From positions 1 through 41,648 of the forward strand of contig NZ_AOFD01000040.1 of assembly GCF_000332815.1 (NCBI RefSeq): a stretch of 41,648 bases of DNA, written 5' to 3'. Source of the DNA: Arthrobacter nitrophenolicus (GTDB taxonomy: Bacteria; Actinomycetota; Actinomycetes; Actinomycetales; Micrococcaceae). Position numbers and translations under genes: made by a program. Numbering within the stretch: position 1 is the stretch's first letter; every line of letters starts with the position of its first letter. Below, piece by piece: positions 16,448 through 24,685 of the stretch. The notes beneath the pieces are model-generated. The model saw only the letters and a program-made list of their open reading frames with translations. It did no database searches and was not told the origin of the DNA.

Positions 16448-17335
16448 ATGGCGCGTTGGGATGCTGGGCGGTTGTCGCAGCAGCAGGCAGAATTGGTCAG
16501 CTCCCTGTTCGGCGCGCCCGAGCTCATCGCTGATCTGTCGTGGGGCCAGATGGACACCAAAGTCCTGCACGTTCGTGACGGCGGCACGCATGTCATCGTC
16601 AAAGCTGCCGGACCGGAGAATCATCACATTGGCCGGGAAATCACTGCCCACTCCTCTTGGACTCGACCCCTGGTGAGCCAGGGCCGGGCGGCGCGGCTGA
16701 TGTACTCCAGGCGGGAGTTGAACCTTCTGGTTTTCGATTACCTGGACGGGACTCTGGTTGAGGACACCCGCCTTGAACTGGACGAGGATACGCACGCACA
16801 GGCCGGCAAAATCCTGAAGACACTCCATAGCCAGGAACTGCGGGTTGACGACGAATATGAGGCGGCGGCTACGGCGAAGGCGTTGAGTTGGCTGGACCGG
16901 GAACACCGTATTGATCAGGAGGTCGAGGGCGAAGTCCGGCGGCGCCTGGCGGAATATCGGCCACGCCCCAGGGAAGTGGTGCCGACGCATGGGGACTGGC
17001 AGCCCCGGAACTGGCTCAGCGATGGAACGGCGGTCAGGGCAATAGACTTCGGCCGCTTCGGTTTCCGTCCTGCAGCCACGGACTTTTGCAGGTTGGCGGT
17101 TCAGCAGTGGCAACAACGGCCGGGCCTCGAAGCAGCTTTCCTGGCCGGATACGGTGACGACACCCGGAACAAGGATGTCTGGCGGATCGACCTGCTCCGT
17201 GAAGCTGTAGGTACAGCTGTTTGGGCATACCTCATCGGCGACGAACGCTTTGAGTCCCAAGGACACCGGATGTTGCATCAGGCACTACAAGAAGAGCCAG
17301 CCCCCGTTCGCGGTGGAGCTGGCTCTTCCGTGTGA
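16448..17335 (+). CDS. aminoglycoside phosphotransferase-like small-molecule kinase, 295 aa
   Basis: APH/choline-kinase fold. Seen: probable ATP-binding Lys52 in VIVKAAG, catalytic loop HGDWQPRN at 181-188 (Asp183 base, Asn188), and metal-binding DFG at 200-202. The family includes antibiotic kinases and housekeeping kinases for sugars, choline or homoserine; nothing here points to drug resistance. I chose ATG 16448, which follows TAGGCT by 7 bases, rather than ATG 16358, whose extra 30 residues are Pro/Ser-rich and not family-like. The last codons form one arm and the loop of a long hairpin. Confidence 0.83.
   Translation: MARWDAGRLSQQQAELVSSLFGAPELIADLSWGQMDTKVLHVRDGGTHVIVKAAGPENHHIGREITAHSSWTRPLVSQGRAARLMYSRRELNLLVFDYLDGTLVEDTRLELDEDTHAQAGKILKTLHSQELRVDDEYEAAATAKALSWLDREHRIDQEVEGEVRRRLAEYRPRPREVVPTHGDWQPRNWLSDGTAVRAIDFGRFGFRPAATDFCRLAVQQWQQRPGLEAAFLAGYGDDTRNKDVWRIDLLREAVGTAVWAYLIGDERFESQGHRMLHQALQEEPAPVRGGAGSSV
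17291..17328. terminator. hairpin inside the 3' end of the kinase gene, possible bidirectional terminator
   Basis: Perfect 11-base arms (17291-17301 and 17318-17328) with a 16-base loop, between the convergent kinase and 77-aa genes. There is no T-run on either side, so termination is inferred from position. The stem overlaps the last coding bases of the kinase gene. Confidence 0.5.
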
Positions 17336-17345
17336 AAAGTTCGTG

Positions 17346-17579
17346 TCAGGACGCCTGCGGTTCTTCCCGCGCGAGTTCCTTGATCCACTCCGGGGTGGTC
17401 CGCCCGAGCCGGCGGTCAGTCACCAGCCTCAACTGGGCAGCTGCAATCTGCACACCGCGGTCATAGGAGGCGGGCCGGTGGGAGAGTTTCGGAGAGCCAG
17501 CGGCATGCTTCGGTTCCTTCGCCGCAGCGCCACTTGAGTCGTGGTCGCGGTCTGATTCCGGGGCGGTCATCATGCTCAT
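17346..17579 (-). CDS. hypothetical soluble protein, 77 aa
   Basis: Not recognised. A polar N-terminal half (MSMMTAPESDRDHDSSG...) precedes a basic, probably helical C-terminal half with the segment RRLGRTTPEWIKELARE. It has a very strong ribosome site, GAGGAGG, 3 bases before the ATG. The upstream 157-aa membrane gene ends 7 bases away, so the two form an operon. Confidence 0.7.
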   Translation of the reverse strand: MSMMTAPESDRDHDSSGAAAKEPKHAAGSPKLSHRPASYDRGVQIAAAQLRLVTDRRLGRTTPEWIKELAREEPQAS

Positions 17580-17586
17580 CGCCTCC

Positions 17587-18060
17587 TCACCTCATCCTTG
17601 GTTGTTGATTCATTGTCGCCCGGTTCCGGCCCCTCGTCCACTCTGCCGGACGTGCCTGCTGACCCAATTCTGTCCGGGTTTGCTCGGCTACTTCCAGCGG
17701 GTCCACCCACGCGGACGTGATGATCTGCAGTTCCTCCGGCCCGGCCAGGGTGCTCTCGGCGAGAACCGACATCACCCGAAGCCCCAGCTTTGCCCGGTCG
17801 GGCTCGTCGGACATCGAACTGTCGATCGCCCACTGGGTGCGCTTCCACCATTCGGCCCGGTTGTCAGCCTCCCGTTTCTGCGCGAGGGACTTCTCATCGG
17901 CGGTGGTCCGCTGCCGGAGGGTGTTCCACCCGATGAAAGCGGCAAGCAGGGCACCAAGGAGCACGGCCAACGGACCCAGGGCGGCAAGAATCTGCCACCA
18001 CTCGGCCGGGCCGGTGTCCACAATGACTTGGACGGGGCTGGGGGAGGGCGTCGGATCCAC
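17587..18060 (-). CDS. hypothetical membrane protein, 157 aa
   Basis: Not recognised. One hydrophobic helix (ILAALGPLAVLLGALLAAFIGW, here residues ~24-45) is followed by a charged, probable coiled-coil stretch (RQRTTADEKSLAQKREADNR) and a mixed C-terminal domain. The layout resembles small membrane-anchored proteins often found singly on actinobacterial islands. Start is GTG 18060; the ribosome site is weak. Stop lies just upstream of the ribosome site of the 77-aa gene. Confidence 0.65.
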   Translation of the reverse strand: MDPTPSPSPVQVIVDTGPAEWWQILAALGPLAVLLGALLAAFIGWNTLRQRTTADEKSLAQKREADNRAEWWKRTQWAIDSSMSDEPDRAKLGLRVMSVLAESTLAGPEELQIITSAWVDPLEVAEQTRTELGQQARPAEWTRGRNRATMNQQPRMR

Positions 18061-18232
18061 TGGACCAGCTTAGGTGTGGCATGGGCGGATCCCGGTGTTC
18101 CAGCGCCCGCGCCGCGGTCAGTCGCCCGTCGCTTCCCGACCCGGGCGGCCAGTGCCCTCCGCGGACCGGCGATTCGCATTGTCAGATTCAACACACCCGA
18201 TAGAACGAAGAGCCACGAGTGGATGCGGGCAT

Positions 18233-18270
18233 GAAAAAAGCCCCGGAAAATCAACGATTTTCCGGGGCTT
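18233..18270 (-). terminator. intrinsic terminator of tRNA-Leu
   Basis: Perfect 15-base stem (18238-18252 with 18256-18270) and a three-base loop; on the minus strand it runs into six T. It starts 8 bases past the tRNA 3' end. Confidence 0.92.
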
Positions 18271-18277
18271 CCCTTTG

Positions 18278-18360
18278 TGCGCGGAGGGGGACTTGAACCC
18301 CCACCCCCTTTCGAGGACTAGCACCTCAAGCTAGCGCGTCTGCCATTCCGCCACCCGCGC
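18278..18360 (-). tRNA. tRNA-Leu (anticodon GAG)
   Basis: Read on the minus strand. Acceptor stem GCGCGGG pairs with TCCGCGC, followed by discriminator A; CCA is not encoded. The D arm TGGCGGAAT...GACGCG, anticodon loop CTTGAGG (anticodon GAG), long variable arm and T arm GGGTTCAAGTCCC are present, as in class II leucine tRNAs. Decodes CUC/CUU. Followed by a strong terminator. Confidence 0.95.
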
Positions 18361-18530
18361 AGGTGGTATTTCGGGAGCCGTTCACACCTTTCAGTGTTTC
18401 GCGCCTCTCCGAAGCAGCGAGAAAAACTCTAACACGACTTTTCAGGAACAACGAATCGGGCGACATGGGTAGGCTGAGGGCAGCGGTTTCCGCCCGTGCC
18501 AGCCAGTCATTCCCTAACGAGGAGCTCTCA

Positions 18531-19834
18531 ATGCCTGACGTCCTGCCCGAGGATGAAGTTGTCCGGATCTGCCAGGAACTCATCCGGATCGATACCTCGA
18601 ACTATGGCGATGGGTCCGGGCCGGGGGAGCGGGCGGCCGCTGAATACGCCGCCGGGCTGATCGAGGAGGTTGGGCTGGAGGCAGAGATCTTCGAGTCCGC
18701 CCCGGGCCGGGCGAATGTGGTCACCCGGATGGCCGGCGAGGATCCGTCCGCCAGCGCGCTGGTGGTGCACGGCCACCTGGACGTTGTCCCCGCCCTCCGT
18801 GACCAGTGGTCCGTGGACCCGTTCGGCGCAGAACTGAAGGACGGGCTGATCTGGGGACGCGGCGCCGTGGACATGAAGGACATGGACGCATGATCCTTTC
18901 CGTGCTGCGCGGCTTCGCGCGGACCGGAAAGAAGCCCAAGCGGGACATCATCTTCGCCTTCTTCGCCGATGAGGAAGCCGGCGGGGCCATGGGGGCCCGC
19001 TACGCCGTGGACAAGCGCCCCGAACTCTTCGAGGGGGCCACAGAAGCCATCTCCGAAGTGGGCGGGTTCTCTGCCACTATCGGCGGCCAGCGCACCTACC
19101 TCCTGCAGACTGCGGAGAAGGGCATCTCATGGCTCCGCCTCGTGGCGCACGGCAGGGCGGGACACGGCTCGCAGATCAGCACGGACAACGCCGTGACGCG
19201 CCTGGCCGGAGCCGTGACGCGCATCGGCGAGTACAAGTGGCCCATTGAGCTGACCCCCACCACCCGCCAGTTCCTGGACGGCGTGACGGAACTCACGGGT
19301 GTGGAGTTCGACGCCGACAACCCGGACGTGCTGCTCAGCCAGCTGGGGACCGTGGCCCGGTTCGTGGGCGCAACACTCCAGAACACCACCAACCCCACGC
19401 TGCTCAAAGGCGGCTACAAGCACAACGTCATCCCGGAGTCCGCGGAGGCGCTGATCGACTGCCGCACCCTGCCCGGCCAGCAGGAGCACGTCCTGGAGAT
19501 CGTCCGCGAACTGGCCGGAACCGGCGTCGATGTCAGCTACGTCCACAAGGATGTCTCCCTGGAGGTGCCCTTCGCAGGCAACCTGGTGGACTCCATGATC
19601 GACGCCCTGCACTCCGAAGACCCCGGCGCCAAGGTCCTGCCCTACACCCTCTCCGGCGGCACGGACAACAAATCGCTGAGCAGGCTCGGCATCACGGGCT
19701 ACGGCTTCGCGCCCCTGATGCTGCCGGACGAGCTGGACTTCACCGGCATGTTCCACGGGGTTGACGAGCGCGTTCCCGCGGACTCGCTCAAGTTCGGCGC
19801 CAGGGTCCTCAACACCCTGCTCACCAACTACTGA
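18531..19834 (+). pseudogene. M20 family metallopeptidase, frameshifted
   Basis: Zinc-dependent exo/dipeptidase family (M20, including DapE and carboxypeptidase G2). Zinc ligands are present across the break: HGHLD at residues 80-84 (His82, Asp84), Asp114 in GAVDMKD, catalytic and ligand Glu in ADEEAGG at 146-152, and C-terminal FHGVDER. The frame is broken at GACGCATGA (stop 18891-18893); one extra base between 18889 and 18890 gives DMKDMDAMILSVLRGFARTG and a 434-residue protein of normal length. GAGGAG precedes the ATG at 18531. Followed 3 bases later by an acyl-CoA dehydrogenase. Most likely an intact gene with a missed base. Confidence 0.88.
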
Positions 19835-19837
19835 CCA

Positions 19838-21007
19838 ATGAATGCCATGACGCCTGAAGACGTGCTCCCGGACTCCCTCCTGGAGCGGATCCGCGGCAGG
19901 GCAGCCGGCTACGACCGGAACAACACCTTCTTCCACGAGGACCTGGCAGAGCTTGCTGCCGCCGGCTACCTGAAGTTGTTTGTCCCCGCGTCCGACGGCG
20001 GCATGGGCTTTGGCCTCGAAACGGCGGCGCAGTGCCAGCGCAGGCTCGCAACGGCTGCCCCGGCCACCGCCCTTGCGGTGAATATGCACCTGGTGTGGAC
20101 CGGCGTCGCCCATGTCCTGAAGAGCCGCGGGGACAGCTCGCTGGAGTTCGTCCTCAGGGAAGCGGCAGAGGGCGAGATCTTTGCCTTCGGCAATTCCGAG
20201 GCAGGCAATGACGCCGTCCTCTTTGACTCCCGTACTGAAGCTGTCCCGCTGCCGGACGGCGGGTACGCCTTCACGGGCACGAAGATCTTCACCAGCCTGT
20301 CACCGGCCTGGACGCGGCTGGGGATTTTCGGGAAGGACGCGGAGGCCGGGGACGGCGACGGCGAACTCGTCCACGGGTTCATCACCCGCGAGACGGCCGG
20401 CTACCGCATCCTCGACGACTGGGACACCCTGGGCATGCGTGCCAGCCAGTCCGCCACCACTGTCCTGGAGGGCGTGCGGGTCCCGGCGGAGCGGATCTTC
20501 CGCAAACTCCCCGTGGGGCCCAACCCCGATCCGCTGATCTTCGCCATCTTCGCCTGCTTCGAAACACTGCTGGCCGCCGTCTACACAGGACTGGGGGAGC
20601 GGGCGCTGGCTGTGGGCGTCGAAACCGCCAAACGCCGCACGTCATTCAAGAACGGCGGCAGGAGCTACGCCCAGGATCCGGACATCCGCTGGAAGGTCGC
20701 CGAGGCAGCCATGGCCATGGACAGCCTGTACCCGCACCTAACAACGGTGGCGGCCGACGTTGACGCCCAGGCGGACCATGGCGCCCAATGGTTCCCCAAG
20801 CTGGTGGGGCTCAAAGTCAATGCGACCGAGACTGCCCGCCGGGTAGTGGACCTGGCAATCCGGGTCAGCGGCGGATCAAGCTATTTCCGCGGTTCCGAAC
20901 TTGAGCGACTCTACCGGGATGTCCTCGCCGGCATGTTCCACCCGTCCGACGACGAATCGGCCCACAACACGGTGGCGAACGCCTGGCTGGGACCACTCGA
21001 GAACTAG
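19838..21007 (+). CDS. acyl-CoA dehydrogenase family protein, 389 aa
   Basis: FAD-dependent acyl-CoA dehydrogenase fold. Seen: N-terminal helical domain with LAELAAAGYLKLFVPASDGG, the central beta-domain with GYAFTGTKIFTS, and a C-terminal helical domain with VSGGSSYFRGSELERLYRDV. The usual catalytic Glu motif is not obvious, which is common in the divergent actinobacterial members of this family, so substrate cannot be named. The ATG lies 3 bases after the M20 stop without a ribosome site, suggesting coupling; ATG 19847 is an alternative. Its TAG stop overlaps the DUF5703 stop at a shared CTAG. Confidence 0.85.
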   Translation: MNAMTPEDVLPDSLLERIRGRAAGYDRNNTFFHEDLAELAAAGYLKLFVPASDGGMGFGLETAAQCQRRLATAAPATALAVNMHLVWTGVAHVLKSRGDSSLEFVLREAAEGEIFAFGNSEAGNDAVLFDSRTEAVPLPDGGYAFTGTKIFTSLSPAWTRLGIFGKDAEAGDGDGELVHGFITRETAGYRILDDWDTLGMRASQSATTVLEGVRVPAERIFRKLPVGPNPDPLIFAIFACFETLLAAVYTGLGERALAVGVETAKRRTSFKNGGRSYAQDPDIRWKVAEAAMAMDSLYPHLTTVAADVDAQADHGAQWFPKLVGLKVNATETARRVVDLAIRVSGGSSYFRGSELERLYRDVLAGMFHPSDDESAHNTVANAWLGPLEN

Positions 21008-21237
21008 ACGGTCCGCTGGACCTGCAACACCCTGCGGCGGAGCCAGAACCGCCGGCCGCCGCCCACATACAGCTTGCTGCGTTCCAGTTCCCACTTGCCG
21101 TACTCGGAGTGTTCCACGAGCCGGCGCCGTGCCTCATGAAGCGAATCGTCGGGGCTCACCGTCAGTACGAGGTACTCGTACTGCCTCAAATAGTCCCGTT
21201 CCCGCTGGACCGAGCTGGTGAGAAATTGTTCCTTCAT
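21004..21237 (-). CDS. DUF5703 family protein, 77 aa
   Basis: Small conserved actinobacterial protein of unknown function. Family features: YEYLVLTVSPDDSLHEARRR, EYGKWELERSKLY and the basic end RRFWLRRRVLQV. I chose ATG 21237, preceded by GGAGAG, over the open frame to 21333 whose extra residues are not family-like and overlap the divergent small acidic gene. Family members commonly sit near uppP and mshC, as here. Convergent with the acyl-CoA dehydrogenase. Confidence 0.85.
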   Translation of the reverse strand: MKEQFLTSSVQRERDYLRQYEYLVLTVSPDDSLHEARRRLVEHSEYGKWELERSKLYVGGGRRFWLRRRVLQVQRTV

Positions 21238-21264
21238 TGCTCTCCATTTTCGTCCTTTTCCGGC

Positions 21265-21270
21265 TAACGT
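21265..21270 (+). promoter_or_regulatory. -10 hexamer for small acidic protein (leaderless)
   Basis: TAACGT, 6 bases before the ATG at 21277. Confidence 0.5.
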
Positions 21271-21276
21271 GAAGTC

Positions 21277-21540
21277 ATGAGCATCGATCCGCGTGTCGCG
21301 CTTTCGTCCCTGACCACCGCTTTGGAAGAACACCTTATAGCAGCATCCAACCGCCGCGGAGATGGTGACCCCTCCGTGGAGGCAGCATTTTTTGCAGTGG
21401 CAGATGCCTTCGAAGTTTATGAAGACGCACTGTACGAGGCCTACAACGAAGTAACCCCGCTGCAGGTCTTTGATGACGAGGACGAAGAGGACGAGGACAG
21501 CGACGTGGACGACGAGGATCTGGAGATCGTCGAGGAGTAA
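21277..21540 (+). CDS. small acidic protein, 87 aa
   Basis: Not assigned to a characterised family; similar Arthrobacter proteins are sometimes labelled primosomal protein without evidence I can verify. Residues 1-65 are predicted helical (LTTALEEHLIAASNRRGD, then FFAVADAFEVYEDALYEAY), followed by a nearly uninterrupted Asp/Glu tail (DDEDEEDEDSDVDDEDLE). Such tails often mimic nucleic acid or bind basic partners (inference). Divergent from DUF5703, with only 39 bases between the starts; probable leaderless mRNA. Confidence 0.78.
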   Translation: MSIDPRVALSSLTTALEEHLIAASNRRGDGDPSVEAAFFAVADAFEVYEDALYEAYNEVTPLQVFDDEDEEDEDSDVDDEDLEIVEE

Positions 21541-21567
21541 GGCCCAGGGCAGCGCATAGAACGGAAG

Positions 21568-22503
21568 CTACCGCGCCGCGGACACGTCCTCCAGGGCCAG
21601 GGCGATTTCGGGCGGCAGCGGCGCCAGCTGCGACTCAAGTATTTCCTTCAGCTGCACGGGTGTCCGCGCACCCACGATCGCGGTGGACACCCCGTGCTGC
21701 GACAGCAGCCAGCTGAGCGCCACATCCTGGGGTGACCTGCCCAGGCCTTTTGCCGCCATGCAGACCGCTTCAACCGTCCTGGACGGCTTCTCCGCAAGGT
21801 AGGGCTCCACATACGCCGCCCCGGAGGCGGTAGCCCCCCGGGACCCTGACGGAATGCTGCCGCGGTACTTTCCGGTCAGGACGCCGCGGCCCAGCGGAGC
21901 CCAGGCCATCAGGCCCAGGCCGGCGTCCTCGACGGCGGGAATGAGCTCGGCTTCCGGTTTCCGCTGGACGAACGAGTACTCTGCCTGCACCGCCACCAGC
22001 GGGAACCCTGCAACAGCCGCTGCCTTGGCCGCCTGCCAGCCGGTGAAATTGGACACACCGACGTACCGGGCCCTGCCTGTGCGGACCGCAAACTCCAGGG
22101 CGGACAGGGTTTCCTCGAGCGGGACGTTTCCGTCCCAGGCCTGGGCGAACCAGATGTCCACATAATCGGTGCCGAGCCTGGCCAGGCTGGCCTCCAGGCC
22201 GGTGAGCATCGCGTTACGGGACGTGTCGACGGCGCGCCGGCCATCCGGCGTCGTCATTCCCGCCTTGGTGGAGATGGTGACCTCGGTGCGGGCCACCACG
22301 TCGCCTAGCAGCGAACCCAGCATGGCTTCGGCGCGCCCCTCGGAGTAGGAAGCTGCCGTATCCACGTGCCGCCCGCCGGCGTTAAGGAACGTGCGCAGCA
22401 GCTCGGTGGCGTCCTGTTCGTCGGTTTCGCCGGCCCAGTCCATGGTGCCGAGCGAGAGGGCTGAAACACGCAATCCACTGTTGCCGACGTAACGCTGCTG
22501 CAT
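21568..22503 (-). CDS. aldo/keto reductase, 311 aa
   Basis: NADPH-dependent (alpha/beta)8 oxidoreductase. Tetrad residues seen: Asp48 in HVDTAASYSEG, Tyr53 and Lys80 in STKAG. The fourth position, normally His in a VHxWD-type motif, is Gln121 (FAQAWD). Other AKR signatures: YVGVSNFTGWQ (147-157) and WAPLGRGVLTGKYRG (201-215). ATG 22503 lies 7 bases after TAAGCT, so the mRNA is probably leaderless; the much longer open frame to 23013 runs antisense to uppP and is discarded. Divergent from uppP. Substrate unknown. Confidence 0.88.
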   Translation of the reverse strand: MQQRYVGNSGLRVSALSLGTMDWAGETDEQDATELLRTFLNAGGRHVDTAASYSEGRAEAMLGSLLGDVVARTEVTISTKAGMTTPDGRRAVDTSRNAMLTGLEASLARLGTDYVDIWFAQAWDGNVPLEETLSALEFAVRTGRARYVGVSNFTGWQAAKAAAVAGFPLVAVQAEYSFVQRKPEAELIPAVEDAGLGLMAWAPLGRGVLTGKYRGSIPSGSRGATASGAAYVEPYLAEKPSRTVEAVCMAAKGLGRSPQDVALSWLLSQHGVSTAIVGARTPVQLKEILESQLAPLPPEIALALEDVSAAR

Positions 22504-22510
22504 AGCAGCA

Positions 22511-22516
22511 AGCTTA
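22511..22516 (-). promoter_or_regulatory. -10 hexamer for aldo/keto reductase (leaderless)
   Basis: TAAGCT on the minus strand, 7 bases before the ATG at 22503. Confidence 0.45.
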
Positions 22517-22543
22517 CGGGCAGAACCACCCGTACCCATGCCG

Positions 22544-22549
22544 TAGGGT
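22544..22549 (+). promoter_or_regulatory. -10 hexamer for uppP (leaderless)
   Basis: TAGGGT, 6 bases before the GTG at 22556; no ribosome site. Confidence 0.55.
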
Positions 22550-22555
22550 CTTAGC

Positions 22556-23389
22556 GTGAACTGGTTTGAGGTGGCCCTGCTGGGCCTAGTGCAGGGACTG
22601 ACCGAATTTCTACCAATTTCTTCTAGTGCGCATCTGCGGATCGTGGGGCAATTCCTTCCCAACGCCGCTGACCCCGGGGCAGCTTTTACCGCCATCACCC
22701 AGCTGGGCACCGAAACGGCCGTGCTGGTGTATTTCTGGCGGGACATCGTCCGGATCGTCAAGGCCTGGGCCGGTTCCCTCAGCGGAAAAGTGTCGCGGCA
22801 GGACCCCGACGCCCGGATGGGCTGGCTGGTCATCCTGGGCAGCCTTCCGATCATCGTGCTCGGCCTGCTGTTCCAGGACCAGATCGAGTCGGTGCTGCGC
22901 AGCATGTGGATCGTAGCCACGATGCTTATCGTCTTCGGCCTCTTCCTGGCCGTCGCCGACGCGGTTGGCAAGCAGAAGCGCGACCTCAACCACCTCACGT
23001 ACAAGCACGGCATCCTTTACGGGTTCGCGCAGGCCATGGCACTGATTCCCGGCGTCTCCCGCTCCGGCGGAACGATCACGGCCGGCCTGCTCATGGGGTA
23101 CACGCGTGAGGCCGCGGCACGCTACTCCTTCCTGCTCGCCATCCCCGCGGTCTTCGGGAGCGGGCTCTACCAGCTGTACAAGGTGGTCTCCAAGGACGGC
23201 ATCACCGGACCCTACGGCCTGCCTGAAACGGCCCTGGCAACGGTTATCTCCTTCGTGGTGGGCTACATCATCATCGGCTGGTTCCTGAAATTCGTCTCCA
23301 CCCGCAGCTACCGCCTGTTCGTCTGGTACCGCATATTGCTGGGTCTGGGCCTCTACCTGCTGCTCGGTTTCGGAGTCATCAGCGCCTAG
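22556..23389 (+). CDS. uppP: undecaprenyl-diphosphatase UppP, 277 aa
   Basis: Integral membrane phosphatase that converts undecaprenyl diphosphate to the monophosphate carrier used for peptidoglycan and other wall polymers; also called BacA, linked to bacitracin tolerance. Diagnostic motifs are intact: [16 protein letters not shown] at residues 14-29 (Glu17, Ser and His nearby) and PGVSRSGGT at 165-173 (Arg169). About eight hydrophobic segments and the usual family length. GTG start follows TAGGGT by 6 bases. Its stop lies 15 bases before the mshC start and is part of a small palindrome. Confidence 0.96.
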   Translation: MNWFEVALLGLVQGLTEFLPISSSAHLRIVGQFLPNAADPGAAFTAITQLGTETAVLVYFWRDIVRIVKAWAGSLSGKVSRQDPDARMGWLVILGSLPIIVLGLLFQDQIESVLRSMWIVATMLIVFGLFLAVADAVGKQKRDLNHLTYKHGILYGFAQAMALIPGVSRSGGTITAGLLMGYTREAAARYSFLLAIPAVFGSGLYQLYKVVSKDGITGPYGLPETALATVISFVVGYIIIGWFLKFVSTRSYRLFVWYRILLGLGLYLLLGFGVISA

Positions 23390-23392
23390 CAC

Positions 23393-23398
23393 TAGGCT
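23393..23398 (+). promoter_or_regulatory. -10 hexamer for mshC (leaderless)
   Basis: TAGGCT, 6 bases before the GTG at 23405. The same 12 bases TAGGCTTGGTGT precede the helY ATG. It overlaps the right arm of the palindrome 23384-23397. Confidence 0.58.
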
Positions 23399-23404
23399 TG
23401 GTGT

Positions 23405-24681
23405 GTGAAATCCTGGTCCTCCCGCCCCGTTCCTGCCCTGCCCGGAAGCATGCCTGCCATCCGGTTGTTCGATACCGCGGCAGGCCGCGAGGTGGAGCTT
23501 GAGCCTGAGGCCAGGCCGTCCATGTACGTCTGCGGCATCACCCCTTACGACGCCACGCACATGGGCCATGCCGCCAGCTACGTGGCCTTCGACCTGCTCA
23601 ACAGGGCATGGCGCGACGCCGGCAAAAACGTCTCGTACGTCCAGAACGTGACCGACGTCGATGATCCGCTGCTGGAGCGGGCCACGGCCACCGGAGTGGA
23701 CTGGCAGGACCTGGCAGCCAGCCAGATCGAGCTGTTCCAGACGGACATGGAGGCCCTCAACGTCCTCTCCCCGGACCATTATGTGGGTGCGGTCGAATCC
23801 ATCGGGCTGATCGTGCCTGAGGTGGAGCGGCTTGTGAGCCTCGGCCTGGCCTACACGGTTAAGGGCACCAACGGGGAGCCGGACGGCGACGTCTATTACG
23901 ACGTCGAAGCGGCCGGCAAGCAGTCCGTGGCGCCCGGAGCGTGGAGCCTGGGCAGCATCTCCGGGCTGCCGGAAAGCGAAATGCTGGAGCTCTTCGCGGA
24001 GCGCGGCGGTGATCCCGGCCGCGCAGGCAAGCGCCAGGCGCTTGACCCGCTGCTGTGGCGCGTGGCGCGCGACGGTGAGCCGAGCTGGCCCGGTGGAAGC
24101 CTCGGCGCCGGCCGGCCCGGCTGGCACATTGAATGCACCGTCATCGCGCAGAAGTACCTGCCGTCCCCGTTCACCGTCCAGGGCGGCGGTTCCGACCTTA
24201 TCTTCCCGCACCATGAAATGGGTGCCGGGCACGCCTTCTCGCTCGCAGGTGTGCCGCTGGCCCGGCATTTCGCGCACGCAGGCATGGTGGGGCTCGACGG
24301 CGAGAAAATGAGCAAGTCCAAGGGCAACCTGGTGCTGGTTTCCAGGCTGCGGGCCGCCGGGGAGGACCCCGCCGCCATCCGGCTTGCCATCCTTGCCCAC
24401 CACTACCGCTCCGACTGGTCCTGGACTGACGAAGCTTCGCCGCTGCGAAAGCCGACCTCGCCGCCTGGCGCCGCGCCCTTGAACACGCCCCTGCAGGTTC
24501 CGCCGAACCCCTCATCGCCGACATGCGGGCTGCGCTGGCGTCTGACCTTGACGCGCCGGCGGCCGTTGCCGCGGCCTCCCGGTGGGCCCGCGAGGCGAAC
24601 GACGGCGGTGCTGCCGCCAGCCCCGCCGACCGGGACCTGGTGAAGGATGCGGTGGACGCCCTCCTGGGCATCCGCCTCTGA
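23405..24681 (+). pseudogene. mshC: MshC, cysteine:GlcN-Ins ligase of mycothiol synthesis, frameshifted
   Basis: ATP-dependent ligase joining cysteine to the amino group of glucosaminyl-inositol, the third enzyme of mycothiol biosynthesis; evolved from cysteinyl-tRNA synthetase. Seen: [17 protein letters not shown] (zinc Cys plus the HIGH-like motif), [17 protein letters not shown] and [10 protein letters not shown] (KMSKS loop). The frame breaks at 24436-24438. Adding one base after DEA gives [18 protein letters not shown] and continues to GIRL-stop at 24679-24681, a typical ~425-residue MshC. As read, the protein would end at 24643 with a nonsense Pro/Arg-rich tail. Mycothiol genes are central in actinobacteria, so a missed base is much likelier than loss. 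Confidence 0.93.
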
Positions 24682-24685
24682 GCCT

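Noticed and set aside
18326..18583. 85-aa ORF across the tRNA-Leu gene
   Set aside because: Reads through a structural RNA gene and the M20 start region; no coding features.
18563..18990. M20 peptidase as two genuine genes
   Set aside because: The zinc ligands are split across the break and one added base rejoins them in a normal-length enzyme.
22610..24403. 597-aa open frame on the minus strand
   Set aside because: Antisense to uppP and mshC, both recognisable; no family motif.
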